The notes under the pieces were generated by a model. That model had not been told where the DNA came from and ran no database searches. It saw only the letters and a program-made list of their open reading frames with translations. Source: Bacteroidota bacterium (GTDB taxonomy: Bacteria > Bacteroidota > Rhodothermia > Rhodothermales > UBA10348). Taken from it: 64,000 nt of DNA. The stretch covers positions 62,001 to 126,000 of the forward strand of contig JAJCYR010000056.1 of the NCBI GenBank assembly GCA_029262775.1, given 5' to 3'. Position 1 is the first letter of the stretch. The number at the start of each line of letters is the position of its first letter. Of the stretch, positions 40,878-48,910 are shown in pieces. The position numbers were made by a program, and so were the translations under genes.

Positions 40878-42454
40878 GGCCGGAACCGACCTGCGGCGTG
40901 CACGCGGTACCCGATGGCAAGGCTTCCCCGCAGTTCAGTCTCTCCGTGCGTCAGCGCGGGCCCGATGTCGAGTCTTGTGAACAGGCCGGACGCATGCCAT
41001 CCGAAGAAGCGTGCAAAAGGCCGCACCGTGCGGCGCGTATTTCCCGTCAGAATGGAGGGCTCGTCGTCCTGTGGGAACGCGGCGAGCAGGTCGTGCTCCC
41101 CCTGCCACCGGGCTTCGATGCCAAGCCGGGTGTGCAGCATGTGCGCATCTTTGGCCGACACGTGGGCCACCCAGCCCTGCCACTCCATGGCGTCCGCGTG
41201 CTGTGCGCCCACGCTGCGCAGAAGGTAAACATATCGTCCTTCGGGCTGAAACGTCTTGTACGTACGCGCGGCCACAGCCAGGCCCCGCCCGCCAACGCTG
41301 AGCGAGGAACGCACACGCTGCTCGGCAAATACAGATACGCCGAACGACACGGGCTCCCGCAGATTGAGCACATCCACGTCATCGAGCAGGAACTGCAGCG
41401 AGGCCGCGCGCTCGGGCGTCGAATGCCGTACCTCAAGGCCGAGCAGGCCGTTGTTTTCCTCGTTCTTGGGCCGGTTGTCAATGCTGAACAGGCTCACATT
41501 GAGCGGATTGGCGAATTTCAGCGAAAAACCGGCCGTGCTGCCCGAGTAGAGGGTGCTGTGCATGAGAGATACGGACCACTCCGGATGCAGACGGACGTCC
41601 AACCGGTGGGCCGCCAGAAACCGCCGTTCGGCGCCAACCCGGACAGAGTCGTCTCCCGCCGTACCCGTAAAGCGGCCATCGGCCGTGATGCTGTCCAGTT
41701 CATTGAGCGAGGAGTGCAGCACGAGGCGCCCGCGCCCCAGTCGAAAGGCGATATGATCCATGGGGCGGGGATTGTCGGACAGGACGAGCCCCTCAAGGCC
41801 TGGTGGGCCCCAATGCTGAACGAGGCGGCCGAATGTGACGCCTACGAGGGGGCCGTCGTAGCGGATGTAGGTGTTTTCAGGCCGAATCTGCCAGCGAAGC
41901 GCGGCGTCGAGCCCGTCAGGGTCGCGTTCATAGAACCCGTCATGACGCCAGCCGAATCCGGCCGTCCAGCGTCCCCATCGGGCATAGGATTCGTACTGGA
42001 CGAGTTGGTAGACTTCTGCATCCTCGCCGGTCGCCGCCCGCAGCACGTCAAAGCCTTCCTGCGCCGTAACGCGTCCTTCGGCGCGGATGCGCACGCCCCA
42101 GGATGCCGACGTGGCCTCGTCCGAGCCGGTATTGTCGGGCCGGTTCTCGCCGGGTAGCATGGCCGTAGCGAGTCGCGGGAGTGCGCCGCCGAGGCCGGCC
42201 ATGAGCCGCCGGGCGTCCTCTTCGGTGAGGGGCGCCTGCGTCCAGTTCCACTGCTGGGCGCCGCCGCGCACGAGGAGCGGTCGGAGGACGTCCCAGATGG
42301 GATCATCTGCTGGTAGTGGAGCAGACGGCTGCCAAGGGGATATGGTCGGTGTCGTGTCCTGGGCACGGGCACCCGGCGCAATGAGCGCCACAACCGTGCC
42401 GACGGTAACGCAGACGGAGAGGGTTACCAGAACATGGCGGGTGACGGAAAGCAT
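40874..42454 (-). CDS. Wzi-like outer-membrane beta-barrel protein (capsule/surface polysaccharide attachment family)
   Basis: 526 aa. Signal peptide (to about residue 31, APGARAQ). The N-terminal part PIWDVLRPLLVRGGAQQWNWTQAPLTEEDARRL matches the helical/plug start of Wzi-like proteins. GPLVGVTFGRLVQHWGPPGLEGLVLSDNPRPMDHIAFR carries the characteristic WGP...LxxSxNxxP motif. The rest is long antiparallel strands. Wzi in E. coli binds K-antigen at the surface. First gene of a three-OMP operon, divergent from a glycosylphosphotransferase, which supports a polysaccharide role. Confidence 0.75.
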   Translation of the reverse strand: MLSVTRHVLVTLSVCVTVGTVVALIAPGARAQDTTPTISPWQPSAPLPADDPIWDVLRPLLVRGGAQQWNWTQAPLTEEDARRLMAGLGGALPRLATAMLPGENRPDNTGSDEATSASWGVRIRAEGRVTAQEGFDVLRAATGEDAEVYQLVQYESYARWGRWTAGFGWRHDGFYERDPDGLDAALRWQIRPENTYIRYDGPLVGVTFGRLVQHWGPPGLEGLVLSDNPRPMDHIAFRLGRGRLVLHSSLNELDSITADGRFTGTAGDDSVRVGAERRFLAAHRLDVRLHPEWSVSLMHSTLYSGSTAGFSLKFANPLNVSLFSIDNRPKNEENNGLLGLEVRHSTPERAASLQFLLDDVDVLNLREPVSFGVSVFAEQRVRSSLSVGGRGLAVAARTYKTFQPEGRYVYLLRSVGAQHADAMEWQGWVAHVSAKDAHMLHTRLGIEARWQGEHDLLAAFPQDDEPSILTGNTRRTVRPFARFFGWHASGLFTRLDIGPALTHGETELRGSLAIGYRVHAAGRFRP

Positions 42455-42572
42455 GAACGCTATGAACGGATCGTGGAAAGGTAAAGGTAGAAACAGGAAC
42501 GTAGCTACGCATGTCCGGTTTGTCAGGTTCGACAGTCGGATATTGCTTTTTCACACCCATTCCCCGTGCTGC

Positions 42573-43988
42573 GTGAGTAGACGCGTAGAACTACTGGCCC
42601 TGATTCTGGTCGATGCCGTCGCCATGGCCATGGCCAACGCCGTGTGGTACAAGGCACGTTTCGACTGGGGCTGGCTTCCTGCGCCTGTTTTCCGGCCGGA
42701 AGCCGGTATGATGTGGGTGGTGATCGCCCTGCTCACGGCGTTCTGGTTGGTGTTCTTTCTGTTTCTGGGATTATACAGGGAGCGCTACGCCGGATCCCGG
42801 TTCGACGAGTTCGTATCCATATTGCAGGCCGCGACGCTCGGCATTCTGGTACTGTTCTTCGTGCTCTTCATTGAAAGCCTCGATGCCCTTGGGGCGCGGG
42901 CGAATTTGGCAGCGTACTGGCTTGCGACGGTCGTTTTCGTGTCGTTGGGGCGCATTCTGGTCCGGTCACTCCAGAAAGTGCTCATTCTGAAAGGAAAGGG
43001 ACTCCACCGGGCGTTGATTGTGGGATGGAGCGATGCCCTGTATGCGCTGTACGAGGAAGTGGTGCGCTATCCGGAAGCGGGCCTCGATATTGTCGGTGCT
43101 GTTCGGCTCGGGACGGGCACGAATGGTCGCGGAGACAACCTGTCGGCAGATGGCACGCCCGTGCCGTTTCATGACGTCGAGGATCTGCCGAATCTGATAG
43201 ATCGTCTCGATATCCAGGACGTGTTGATCTCGCTCGGATCGAGCGATGGGGAGGCCCTTATGAAAGTGCTGACGCTGTGTGACGGAAAAAACGTGCACCT
43301 CAAGTTGGTACCGGATTTCTACAGCATCATTGGTGGTATGGCCCGTACGGAGCATATGTACGGACTGCCGCTCATCGAGGTGCAGCCCGAGCCCATGCAG
43401 GTCTGGGAGTACGTCGTGAAGCGACTTCTGGATGTCGTTGTCTCGCTTGTGGTTCTGATTATCGGCCTTCCGCTCTGGATCATTCTGACGCTGCTTGTGC
43501 GCCTGACCAGTCACGGTCCCGCCATATATCGGCAGAAACGGATAGGCAGGCACGGGAAACCGTTTACCATGTACAAATTCCGGACCATGAAAAACAATGC
43601 CGAAGCCGGCACCGGCCCCGTCTGGGCACAGGCGAACGATCCGAGGTACACGGCGCTCGGACGGTGGGTTCGCAAGACGCGTCTCGACGAAGTCCCGCAG
43701 TTTGTGAACGTACTTCGTGGTGACATGTCACTCGTTGGCCCGCGTCCCGAGCGGCCGTATTTTGTAGAGAAGCTCACGCGTGAAATCCCGCTCTACAACC
43801 GGCGACACCGGGTCAAACCCGGCATCACCGGATGGGCGCAGGTCAAGTGGAAGTACGACACGAGCCTGGATGATGTACGCCAGAAAGTGAAATATGACCT
43901 TTTCTATATTGAAAACATGAGTCTGAAGAGGGACTTCCAGATTCTGTTTCGGACCATCTATACAGCCCTGAGAGGCAGTGGACAGTGA
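42573..43988 (+). CDS. Undecaprenyl-phosphate sugar phosphotransferase (polyprenyl glycosylphosphotransferase, WbaP/EpsL type)
   Basis: 471 aa from GTG 42573. Four N-terminal membrane helices, a CoA-binding-like Rossmann region (about 150-260), then a bacterial sugar transferase domain: KRLLDVVVSLVVLIIGLPLWI, YRQKRIGRHGKPFTMYKFRTM, DEVPQFVNVLRGDMSLVGPRPE, RHRVKPGITGWAQV. It starts polysaccharide repeat-unit synthesis by adding sugar-1-phosphate to undecaprenyl phosphate. The upstream extension to 42087 is antisense to the Wzi-like gene and lacks support. Its TGA overlaps the GTG of the E1 gene. Confidence 0.93.
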   Translation: MSRRVELLALILVDAVAMAMANAVWYKARFDWGWLPAPVFRPEAGMMWVVIALLTAFWLVFFLFLGLYRERYAGSRFDEFVSILQAATLGILVLFFVLFIESLDALGARANLAAYWLATVVFVSLGRILVRSLQKVLILKGKGLHRALIVGWSDALYALYEEVVRYPEAGLDIVGAVRLGTGTNGRGDNLSADGTPVPFHDVEDLPNLIDRLDIQDVLISLGSSDGEALMKVLTLCDGKNVHLKLVPDFYSIIGGMARTEHMYGLPLIEVQPEPMQVWEYVVKRLLDVVVSLVVLIIGLPLWIILTLLVRLTSHGPAIYRQKRIGRHGKPFTMYKFRTMKNNAEAGTGPVWAQANDPRYTALGRWVRKTRLDEVPQFVNVLRGDMSLVGPRPERPYFVEKLTREIPLYNRRHRVKPGITGWAQVKWKYDTSLDDVRQKVKYDLFYIENMSLKRDFQILFRTIYTALRGSGQ

Positions 43989-45937
43989 CCAACGAACGAG
44001 ACATTGAAGCACTGTACCGGGCGCTTCTGACACCTCGCCTCATAGAGGAGAAAATGCTGCGGCTCATCCGACAGGGCCGGATATCGAAGTGGTTCAGTGG
44101 CTACGGCCAGGAGGCCATTTCCGTGGGTGTGACCTGTGAGCTTGGCGAAAACGACTGGGTGCTTCCCATGCACCGGAATGTGGGGGTCTGGACGACGCGG
44201 GGCGTGCCCATGAGACCGCTCTTCTGTCAGCTCATGGGTCGGGAGGGGGGGTTCACGAAGGGACGCGACCGGACGTTTCATTTTGGATTGCTGTCGCACC
44301 ATCTGGTCGGCATGATTTCCCATCTGGCGGCCATGCTGCCCGTGGCGAACGGACTGGCGCTTGCGTCCCTCCTCGATGGGCAGCCGCGGGTGGCCGCCGC
44401 CTTTGTAGGCGAGGGGGCTACGCGCGAGGGAGACTTCCACGAGGCGCTCAGTCTCGCGGCGGTGTGGAAGCTGCCGGTTATTTTTGTGGTCGAAAACAAT
44501 GGATACGGGCTCAGCACGCCGACATTGGAGGCGCTGCCCGAGCGGGACCTGAGCAAAAGCGGGCCCGCCTACGCCATGACATCGGAGCGCGTGGACGGAA
44601 ATGATGTCGAGGCGGTGCGCGCGGCCGTACGGCGGGCCCGCGAGCGGGGCCTCCGCGGCGATGGGCCCACGCTGCTGGACCTCGAAACGTTTCGGATGCG
44701 GGGACATGAGGAGGCATCGGGTACCAAATATGTCCCGCAGGAACTCATGGATGCCTGGGCAGAGAAGGATCCGATTGTGCGCTTTGAAGAGGGACCGGCT
44801 TCCGGGATTCCTTCAGCCGTCCGCGAGCGGATCCGGGAGGAAATTTCCGGGCAGGTGGATGACGTCGCCGAGTGGGCGCTTACGCAGCCGCACGTCACCA
44901 GTACGCCAGACGCCGAGCGCCTCGATGTGTTTGCTCCCGCGCCTGGACCTCCTGCCCGAATCCCATCCGCGACGAGTGAGAAACGGTTTATCGACGCCAT
45001 TACCGACGGGCTCCGGGCGGCGATGGAGGAGGACGAGCGGACGGTATTGATGGGGCAGGATATTGCCGAATATGGGGGTGTTTTCAAGGTCAGCACGGGG
45101 TTTTTGGAAGCGTTCGGGCCGGAACGCGTGCGTAATACGCCCATTATTGAGAGCGGCGCCGTCGGTGCGGCCATGGGGCTTGCGCTGGGAGGGTACAGGG
45201 CGGTGCTCGAAATCCAGTATTTCGATTTCATTACGTGTGGGTTCAATCAGATTGTGAACAATCTGGCGACGACGCACTACCGGTGGGGGGCGCCGCTGAA
45301 CGTGACGCTGCGCGCACCCATTGGGGGCGGAATCGGGGCAGGACCGTTTCACAGCCAGAGCATGGAGGCCTGGTTCTGCCACGTTCCAGGCCTCAAGGTG
45401 GTGTTTCCGTCGGATCCCGAAAGTGCCAAAGGGTTGCTGCTGGCGGCGCTCGATGATCCGAACCCGGTGCTGTTCCTGGAACACAAGAAGCTGTATCGAT
45501 CCATCAGGGGAGCGGTGCCGGATGCGCCCCTGCGCATGCCGCTCGGCCGTGCGCGGCTGGTGCGGAGCGGGAATCGGGCAACGATCGTGACCTGGGGTGT
45601 GGCCCGTTGGTGGGCCGAGGCAGCGGCGGACCAGACGGGGATCGATGTGGACGTGGTGGATCTCGGGACGCTCGTGCCGTGGGACCGCGAGGCGGTCATG
45701 GCGTCGGTTCGGAGAACACATCGCCTGTTGGTGGTCCACGAAGCGTCCAGGACCGGTGGCTTCGGAGCGGAAATTGCAGCTGAGATCACGGAATTGGCGT
45801 TTGAGCACCTCGATGCGCCGCCCACCCGAGTCGGAGCCGAAGACATGCCTGTGCCTTTCTCTTCCGCGCTCGAGTCGGATATCTATTCGGCCGAGTCGCG
45901 CGTGGCCGGGGCGCTCGAGCGGCTCGTGGCGTGGTGA
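43985..45937 (+). CDS. Fused alpha/beta E1 of a 2-oxoacid dehydrogenase (branched-chain type)
   Basis: 650 aa, GTG start inside a GTGA overlap. The alpha half (about 1-310) has the TPP motif GEGATREGDFHEALSLA...VVENN and SKWFSGYGQEAISVG. The beta half (about 325-650) has LMGQDIAEYGGVFKVSTG, NTPIIESGAVGAAMGLAL and PNPVLFLEHKKLYR. This single-chain E1 decarboxylates a branched-chain 2-oxoacid or pyruvate and transfers the acyl group to E2. E2 and E3 are not in this window. Single-chain E1 proteins of this size are common in Bacteroidota-like bacteria. Coupling to a sugar transferase looks accidental. Confidence 0.92.
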   Translation: MTNERDIEALYRALLTPRLIEEKMLRLIRQGRISKWFSGYGQEAISVGVTCELGENDWVLPMHRNVGVWTTRGVPMRPLFCQLMGREGGFTKGRDRTFHFGLLSHHLVGMISHLAAMLPVANGLALASLLDGQPRVAAAFVGEGATREGDFHEALSLAAVWKLPVIFVVENNGYGLSTPTLEALPERDLSKSGPAYAMTSERVDGNDVEAVRAAVRRARERGLRGDGPTLLDLETFRMRGHEEASGTKYVPQELMDAWAEKDPIVRFEEGPASGIPSAVRERIREEISGQVDDVAEWALTQPHVTSTPDAERLDVFAPAPGPPARIPSATSEKRFIDAITDGLRAAMEEDERTVLMGQDIAEYGGVFKVSTGFLEAFGPERVRNTPIIESGAVGAAMGLALGGYRAVLEIQYFDFITCGFNQIVNNLATTHYRWGAPLNVTLRAPIGGGIGAGPFHSQSMEAWFCHVPGLKVVFPSDPESAKGLLLAALDDPNPVLFLEHKKLYRSIRGAVPDAPLRMPLGRARLVRSGNRATIVTWGVARWWAEAAADQTGIDVDVVDLGTLVPWDREAVMASVRRTHRLLVVHEASRTGGFGAEIAAEITELAFEHLDAPPTRVGAEDMPVPFSSALESDIYSAESRVAGALERLVAW

Positions 45938-46026
45938 GATGCGGCCAGCCCGATGACTCTTCGTGCGGATCAGTTTGCGCGCTGCGGGGTACACGCGGCG
46001 CTGACAGCCACGCAATCCAAGTAGTC

Positions 46027-47412
46027 ATGAAAATGCCCTCGCTGAACCGTCTTTTCCCTCTGTTGGTCCTGCTGCTGGCCCACACCATGATGGCCTGCGG
46101 CCAGTCCGAGCCGCCCATACGGAGCTATGTGGAGGGAACGCTTCGCGTGCGGGGGAATGTGGACGAGACGGGCGACTACCGGGGATTTCTGGTCTCGGTG
46201 CTGAACCAGGTGGAGGGGGATGTGGACACACTCGCGACCGCGGAAACCGACTCGACCGGCTTTTTCTCGATGGACGTCCTGGCGCCTGAGTCCGGAATAT
46301 TTCCGCTACTCGTGGAACGCTCGGGTGAGCAGATGTCACTCGACCAGTTGGTGCTTGTCGACGGCGATTCGGTCCGCGTGTCCGGGACCTACCCGCTCGG
46401 CAACCGTCCGCTGGTCATCCGATCACCGGAAAACGCATCGTGGGCCGCATACCGGAACACGAAAGCGATGCACACGCAGCAACTGTCGGCGCTGGCCGCC
46501 GCGGGCAATCCTGCACCTGCGGACGTACGGGAGCAGGTCGAACAGACCGCATCTATCCTGTGGGGAATTGGAGACACCTATCCGCAGACGATGGGTGCAC
46601 GTATTTCCCGCGCCGAATCGATTTTGATGGTTGAGGGCTGGAATGACTCGCTCGTCGTCGCCCGTTACCCGCAGATTGGTCTCGAAAATCCGAGCATTTC
46701 GGAAGTAATCCGCGCAGCGCGGCGCGCAGTGGCCCGCGAGATGGGTCAGGATTCCGCGCTGGCCGTTGTGAGATCCTATCTGGAGCGCGTGCCCCGGGAG
46801 GAGCAGAAAGCCGGCCTCCTGTCAGAACTGGTCGTGGCCTATGCCGACAGCGGGGACGTCGAAAAAGCCCTGGAGACGGCGGCGTTGCTCCGGCGCACGT
46901 ATCCAGAGACCACATGGGCGGACTGGGCGTCGAGAGCCACGTACGACCTGGAAAACCTGCAGCCAGGCATGCTGGCTCCCGGGTTTGACGTGACCTCGCA
47001 GGAGGGGATACGCGTGAAGCTCGATGAAATGAAGGGCGTTTTTGTGATCCTCGAGTTCTTCGACCCCCGAAATACCACATTCCGACAGGATATGCCCTTG
47101 CGGGACGGCCTCTTCGCAGCGTTGCAGGACAATGTATTCCGCGTGGTATCGGTCTCCCTCGAGCCGGACGAAGATATCAATGAAGCCCTTTTCGACGGGG
47201 ATGCGGATCACCCGGGTACGTTTGTCTGGCTGCCAACAGGGGCCGACAGCCCGATTGTGACCGCCTACAACGTGCATGCCACGCCCACGCGCTTTCTGAT
47301 CGATCCGGACGGCCGCATTGTGTCGAAGTACGTGGGTCGTACGTTGAATGAACTACAGAACGATCTGATTTCCATTGTGACACGACTGAACGAACTCGCC
47401 GGGGGCGAATAG
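46027..47412 (+). CDS. Thioredoxin-fold (TlpA/AhpC-TSA-like) lipoprotein lacking CXXC
   Basis: 461 aa from ATG 46027. SpII signal with lipobox HTMMAC (Cys24). Residues 30-130 form a DUF4369-like beta domain (VEGTLRVRGNVDE...GFFSMDV). A helical repeat middle (about 190-300) follows, then a C-terminal thioredoxin-like domain (about 312-455; PGMLAPGFDVTSQEGIRVKLDEMKGVFVILEFF, HATPTRFLIDPDGRIV with the cis-Pro). The active-site CXXC is replaced by DPRNT, so redox catalysis by the usual mechanism is unlikely. Structural or chaperone role possible. Confidence 0.85.
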   Translation: MKMPSLNRLFPLLVLLLAHTMMACGQSEPPIRSYVEGTLRVRGNVDETGDYRGFLVSVLNQVEGDVDTLATAETDSTGFFSMDVLAPESGIFPLLVERSGEQMSLDQLVLVDGDSVRVSGTYPLGNRPLVIRSPENASWAAYRNTKAMHTQQLSALAAAGNPAPADVREQVEQTASILWGIGDTYPQTMGARISRAESILMVEGWNDSLVVARYPQIGLENPSISEVIRAARRAVAREMGQDSALAVVRSYLERVPREEQKAGLLSELVVAYADSGDVEKALETAALLRRTYPETTWADWASRATYDLENLQPGMLAPGFDVTSQEGIRVKLDEMKGVFVILEFFDPRNTTFRQDMPLRDGLFAALQDNVFRVVSVSLEPDEDINEALFDGDADHPGTFVWLPTGADSPIVTAYNVHATPTRFLIDPDGRIVSKYVGRTLNELQNDLISIVTRLNELAGGE

Positions 47413-47416
47413 TACC

Positions 47417-48172
47417 ATGTTGATTGCCGGAAACTGGAAGATGAACCTCGACATGCCGGCTGCCCGTCATTTGGCCGGTTCCATCCGGAACAGTCTGGAA
47501 GATCCCCGACCGGTTGAGGTCGTTCTCTGCCCTGCGTATGCCTATCTGGACGCGGTGTACGGCCTGGTCCACGGCTCTGTGGTCTCAGTGGGGGCGCAGA
47601 ACATGCATGCGCAGGACGCTGGTGCCTTCACGGGCGAAATATCGGCCTCCATGCTGCGTTCGGTAGGTTGCAGCCATGTCATACTGGGACATTCGGAGCG
47701 GCGCCAGTACTTCGGCGAGACCGATGCTTCGGTGCGCGAAAAGGTGGCCCAGGCGGTTCTCTTCGGGCTGGTGCCCATTGTGTGCGTGGGTGAATCGCTC
47801 GTCGAGCGCGACGCGGGACAGGCGGAGCGGGTCGTGGCAGGTCAGGTCCGCGGCGCCCTCAAAGGCGTGGCGTATCCGGGAAAGGGACGCCTGGTCGTGG
47901 CGTACGAACCGGTTTGGGCCATTGGAACGGGCCGAACAGCGAGCCCCGACGAAGCGCAGGCCATGCACGCGCACATCCGCTCTGAATTGGCCGGACTGTT
48001 TTCTACGGGCGATGCCGCGCACATCGACATCCTGTATGGTGGGAGCATGAAGCCGGAGAATGCTGACGACCTGCTCTCTCAGCCCGACATAGACGGCGGC
48101 CTCATCGGGGGCGCGAGCCTGCAGGCCGATCCGTTTCTGGCCATCGTGCGGGCGGCCATGCGGGCAGGTTAG
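47417..48172 (+). CDS. tpiA: Triosephosphate isomerase
   Basis: 251 aa. Glycolytic interconversion of DHAP and GAP. Lys8 in NWKMN, His92 in ILGHSERR, catalytic Glu164 in AYEPVWAIGTG, and the C-terminal LYGGSMKPENA phosphate loop. It starts 4 bp after the lipoprotein stop and probably shares its transcript. Full length. Confidence 0.97.
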   Translation: MLIAGNWKMNLDMPAARHLAGSIRNSLEDPRPVEVVLCPAYAYLDAVYGLVHGSVVSVGAQNMHAQDAGAFTGEISASMLRSVGCSHVILGHSERRQYFGETDASVREKVAQAVLFGLVPIVCVGESLVERDAGQAERVVAGQVRGALKGVAYPGKGRLVVAYEPVWAIGTGRTASPDEAQAMHAHIRSELAGLFSTGDAAHIDILYGGSMKPENADDLLSQPDIDGGLIGGASLQADPFLAIVRAAMRAG

Positions 48173-48384
48173 TTACTATAGTAAGCGAATCGTCTCTGAA
48201 ACCCATCGGAGACGGCGTCTGGATGGTTAACAGGTTCCACATCCACCTCGACCGAGGCTGTCAATGATTCTGGAGGATCTGCGACGGTACCCAGTATTGC
48301 CTGTGATCCATAAATCCATAACTCGGTATCGTCTGACACATCACAGGCAGCCTTGATTGCATGGAGCAGTTCAGTTCGCGTCAT
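48169..48384 (-). pseudogene. Truncated DUF6036-like nucleotidyltransferase-fold fragment
   Basis: 71 aa: MTRTELLHAIKAACDVSDD, ELWIYGSQAILGTVADPPESLTASVEVDVEP. This matches the N-terminus of a nucleotidyltransferase-like family (DUF6036) that is usually about 180-200 aa. The GSQAILG and the acidic D-x-E-like strand are present. The frame ends abruptly at RRFAYYSN, where full-length relatives continue, because tpiA coding sequence begins there. Read as a remnant of a toxin-antitoxin- or Abi-like gene that lost its C-terminus. The local AT content is higher than in the neighbours. Confidence 0.6.
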
Positions 48385-48542
48385 GGGTACTCAAGACGCG
48401 ATGTTTTGACGCTGACTTGCGGTCAGAACGGGATGAAAAGGTTCTGATTTTTACTGATGGGTCTCATGAGACTGAGGGTCCGCCTTACACTGAACTATAG
48501 TGAATAACGGAATGAAACCGGTTCCAGTCGAATCGCGAAGCG
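48385..48542. other. AT-richer non-coding stretch next to the DUF6036 remnant
   Basis: 158 bp, no gene seen. It includes a 12-bp palindrome GTCTCATGAGAC (48461-48472) and a weak 6-bp-stem hairpin with 11-nt loop followed by ATTTTT (48424-48451). ACTATAGT occurs here (48494-48501) and again within TTACTATAGTAA at 48173-48184, flanking the remnant. Confidence 0.45.
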
Positions 48543-48854
48543 TCAGTCCTTGCTTTCTGCGCTTCCTGACGATGTGGACGTGTCTGAGTTGATGTCTTTT
48601 TTGGTCTCTTTTTTGGTCTCTTTGTCAGATGCATTTCCCGACGGCGGGCGTGACGATTCATCGGACCCGTTTCCTTTGCGGACATAATCCGTCTGGTAGA
48701 AGCCGCTTCCCTTGAATACGAGACCGCCGCCGCCGGATATGAGGCGCTCAACGGGTTGTCCGGTCGTGGGGCAGGCTGTGAGGCGGTCGTCCGTGATTCG
48801 CTGTTCAATGTCGAACCGCGTACCGTCTTCTCTTCGATACGTATACGTTGGCAT
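48543..48854 (-). CDS. FmdB-type zinc-ribbon family protein with degenerate Cys set
   Basis: 103 aa from ATG 48854. MPTYTYRREDG and LTACPTTGQPVERLISGGGGLVFKGSGFYQTDY follow the FmdB/regulatory-protein pattern (PF09723). The canonical CxxC pairs are lost, with a single Cys remaining (ACPTTG). The C-terminal 40 residues are Ser/Lys/Glu-rich with a KETKKETKKD repeat. Function is unknown in the family. The longer frame from 48917 enters the neighbour's 3' end and is rejected. Confidence 0.8.
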   Translation of the reverse strand: MPTYTYRREDGTRFDIEQRITDDRLTACPTTGQPVERLISGGGGLVFKGSGFYQTDYVRKGNGSDESSRPPSGNASDKETKKETKKDINSDTSTSSGSAESKD

Positions 48855-48910
48855 ATTGTAGAGGGCACGGTGCTCGGCCGCTGTTGGTGGATCCGGCCGT
48901 TCAAGTCCGC

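Noticed and set aside
48424-48451. Weak hairpin plus ATTTTT as tpiA terminator
   Set aside because: Six-bp stem with an 11-nt loop, 250 bp from the tpiA stop; mentioned but not called.
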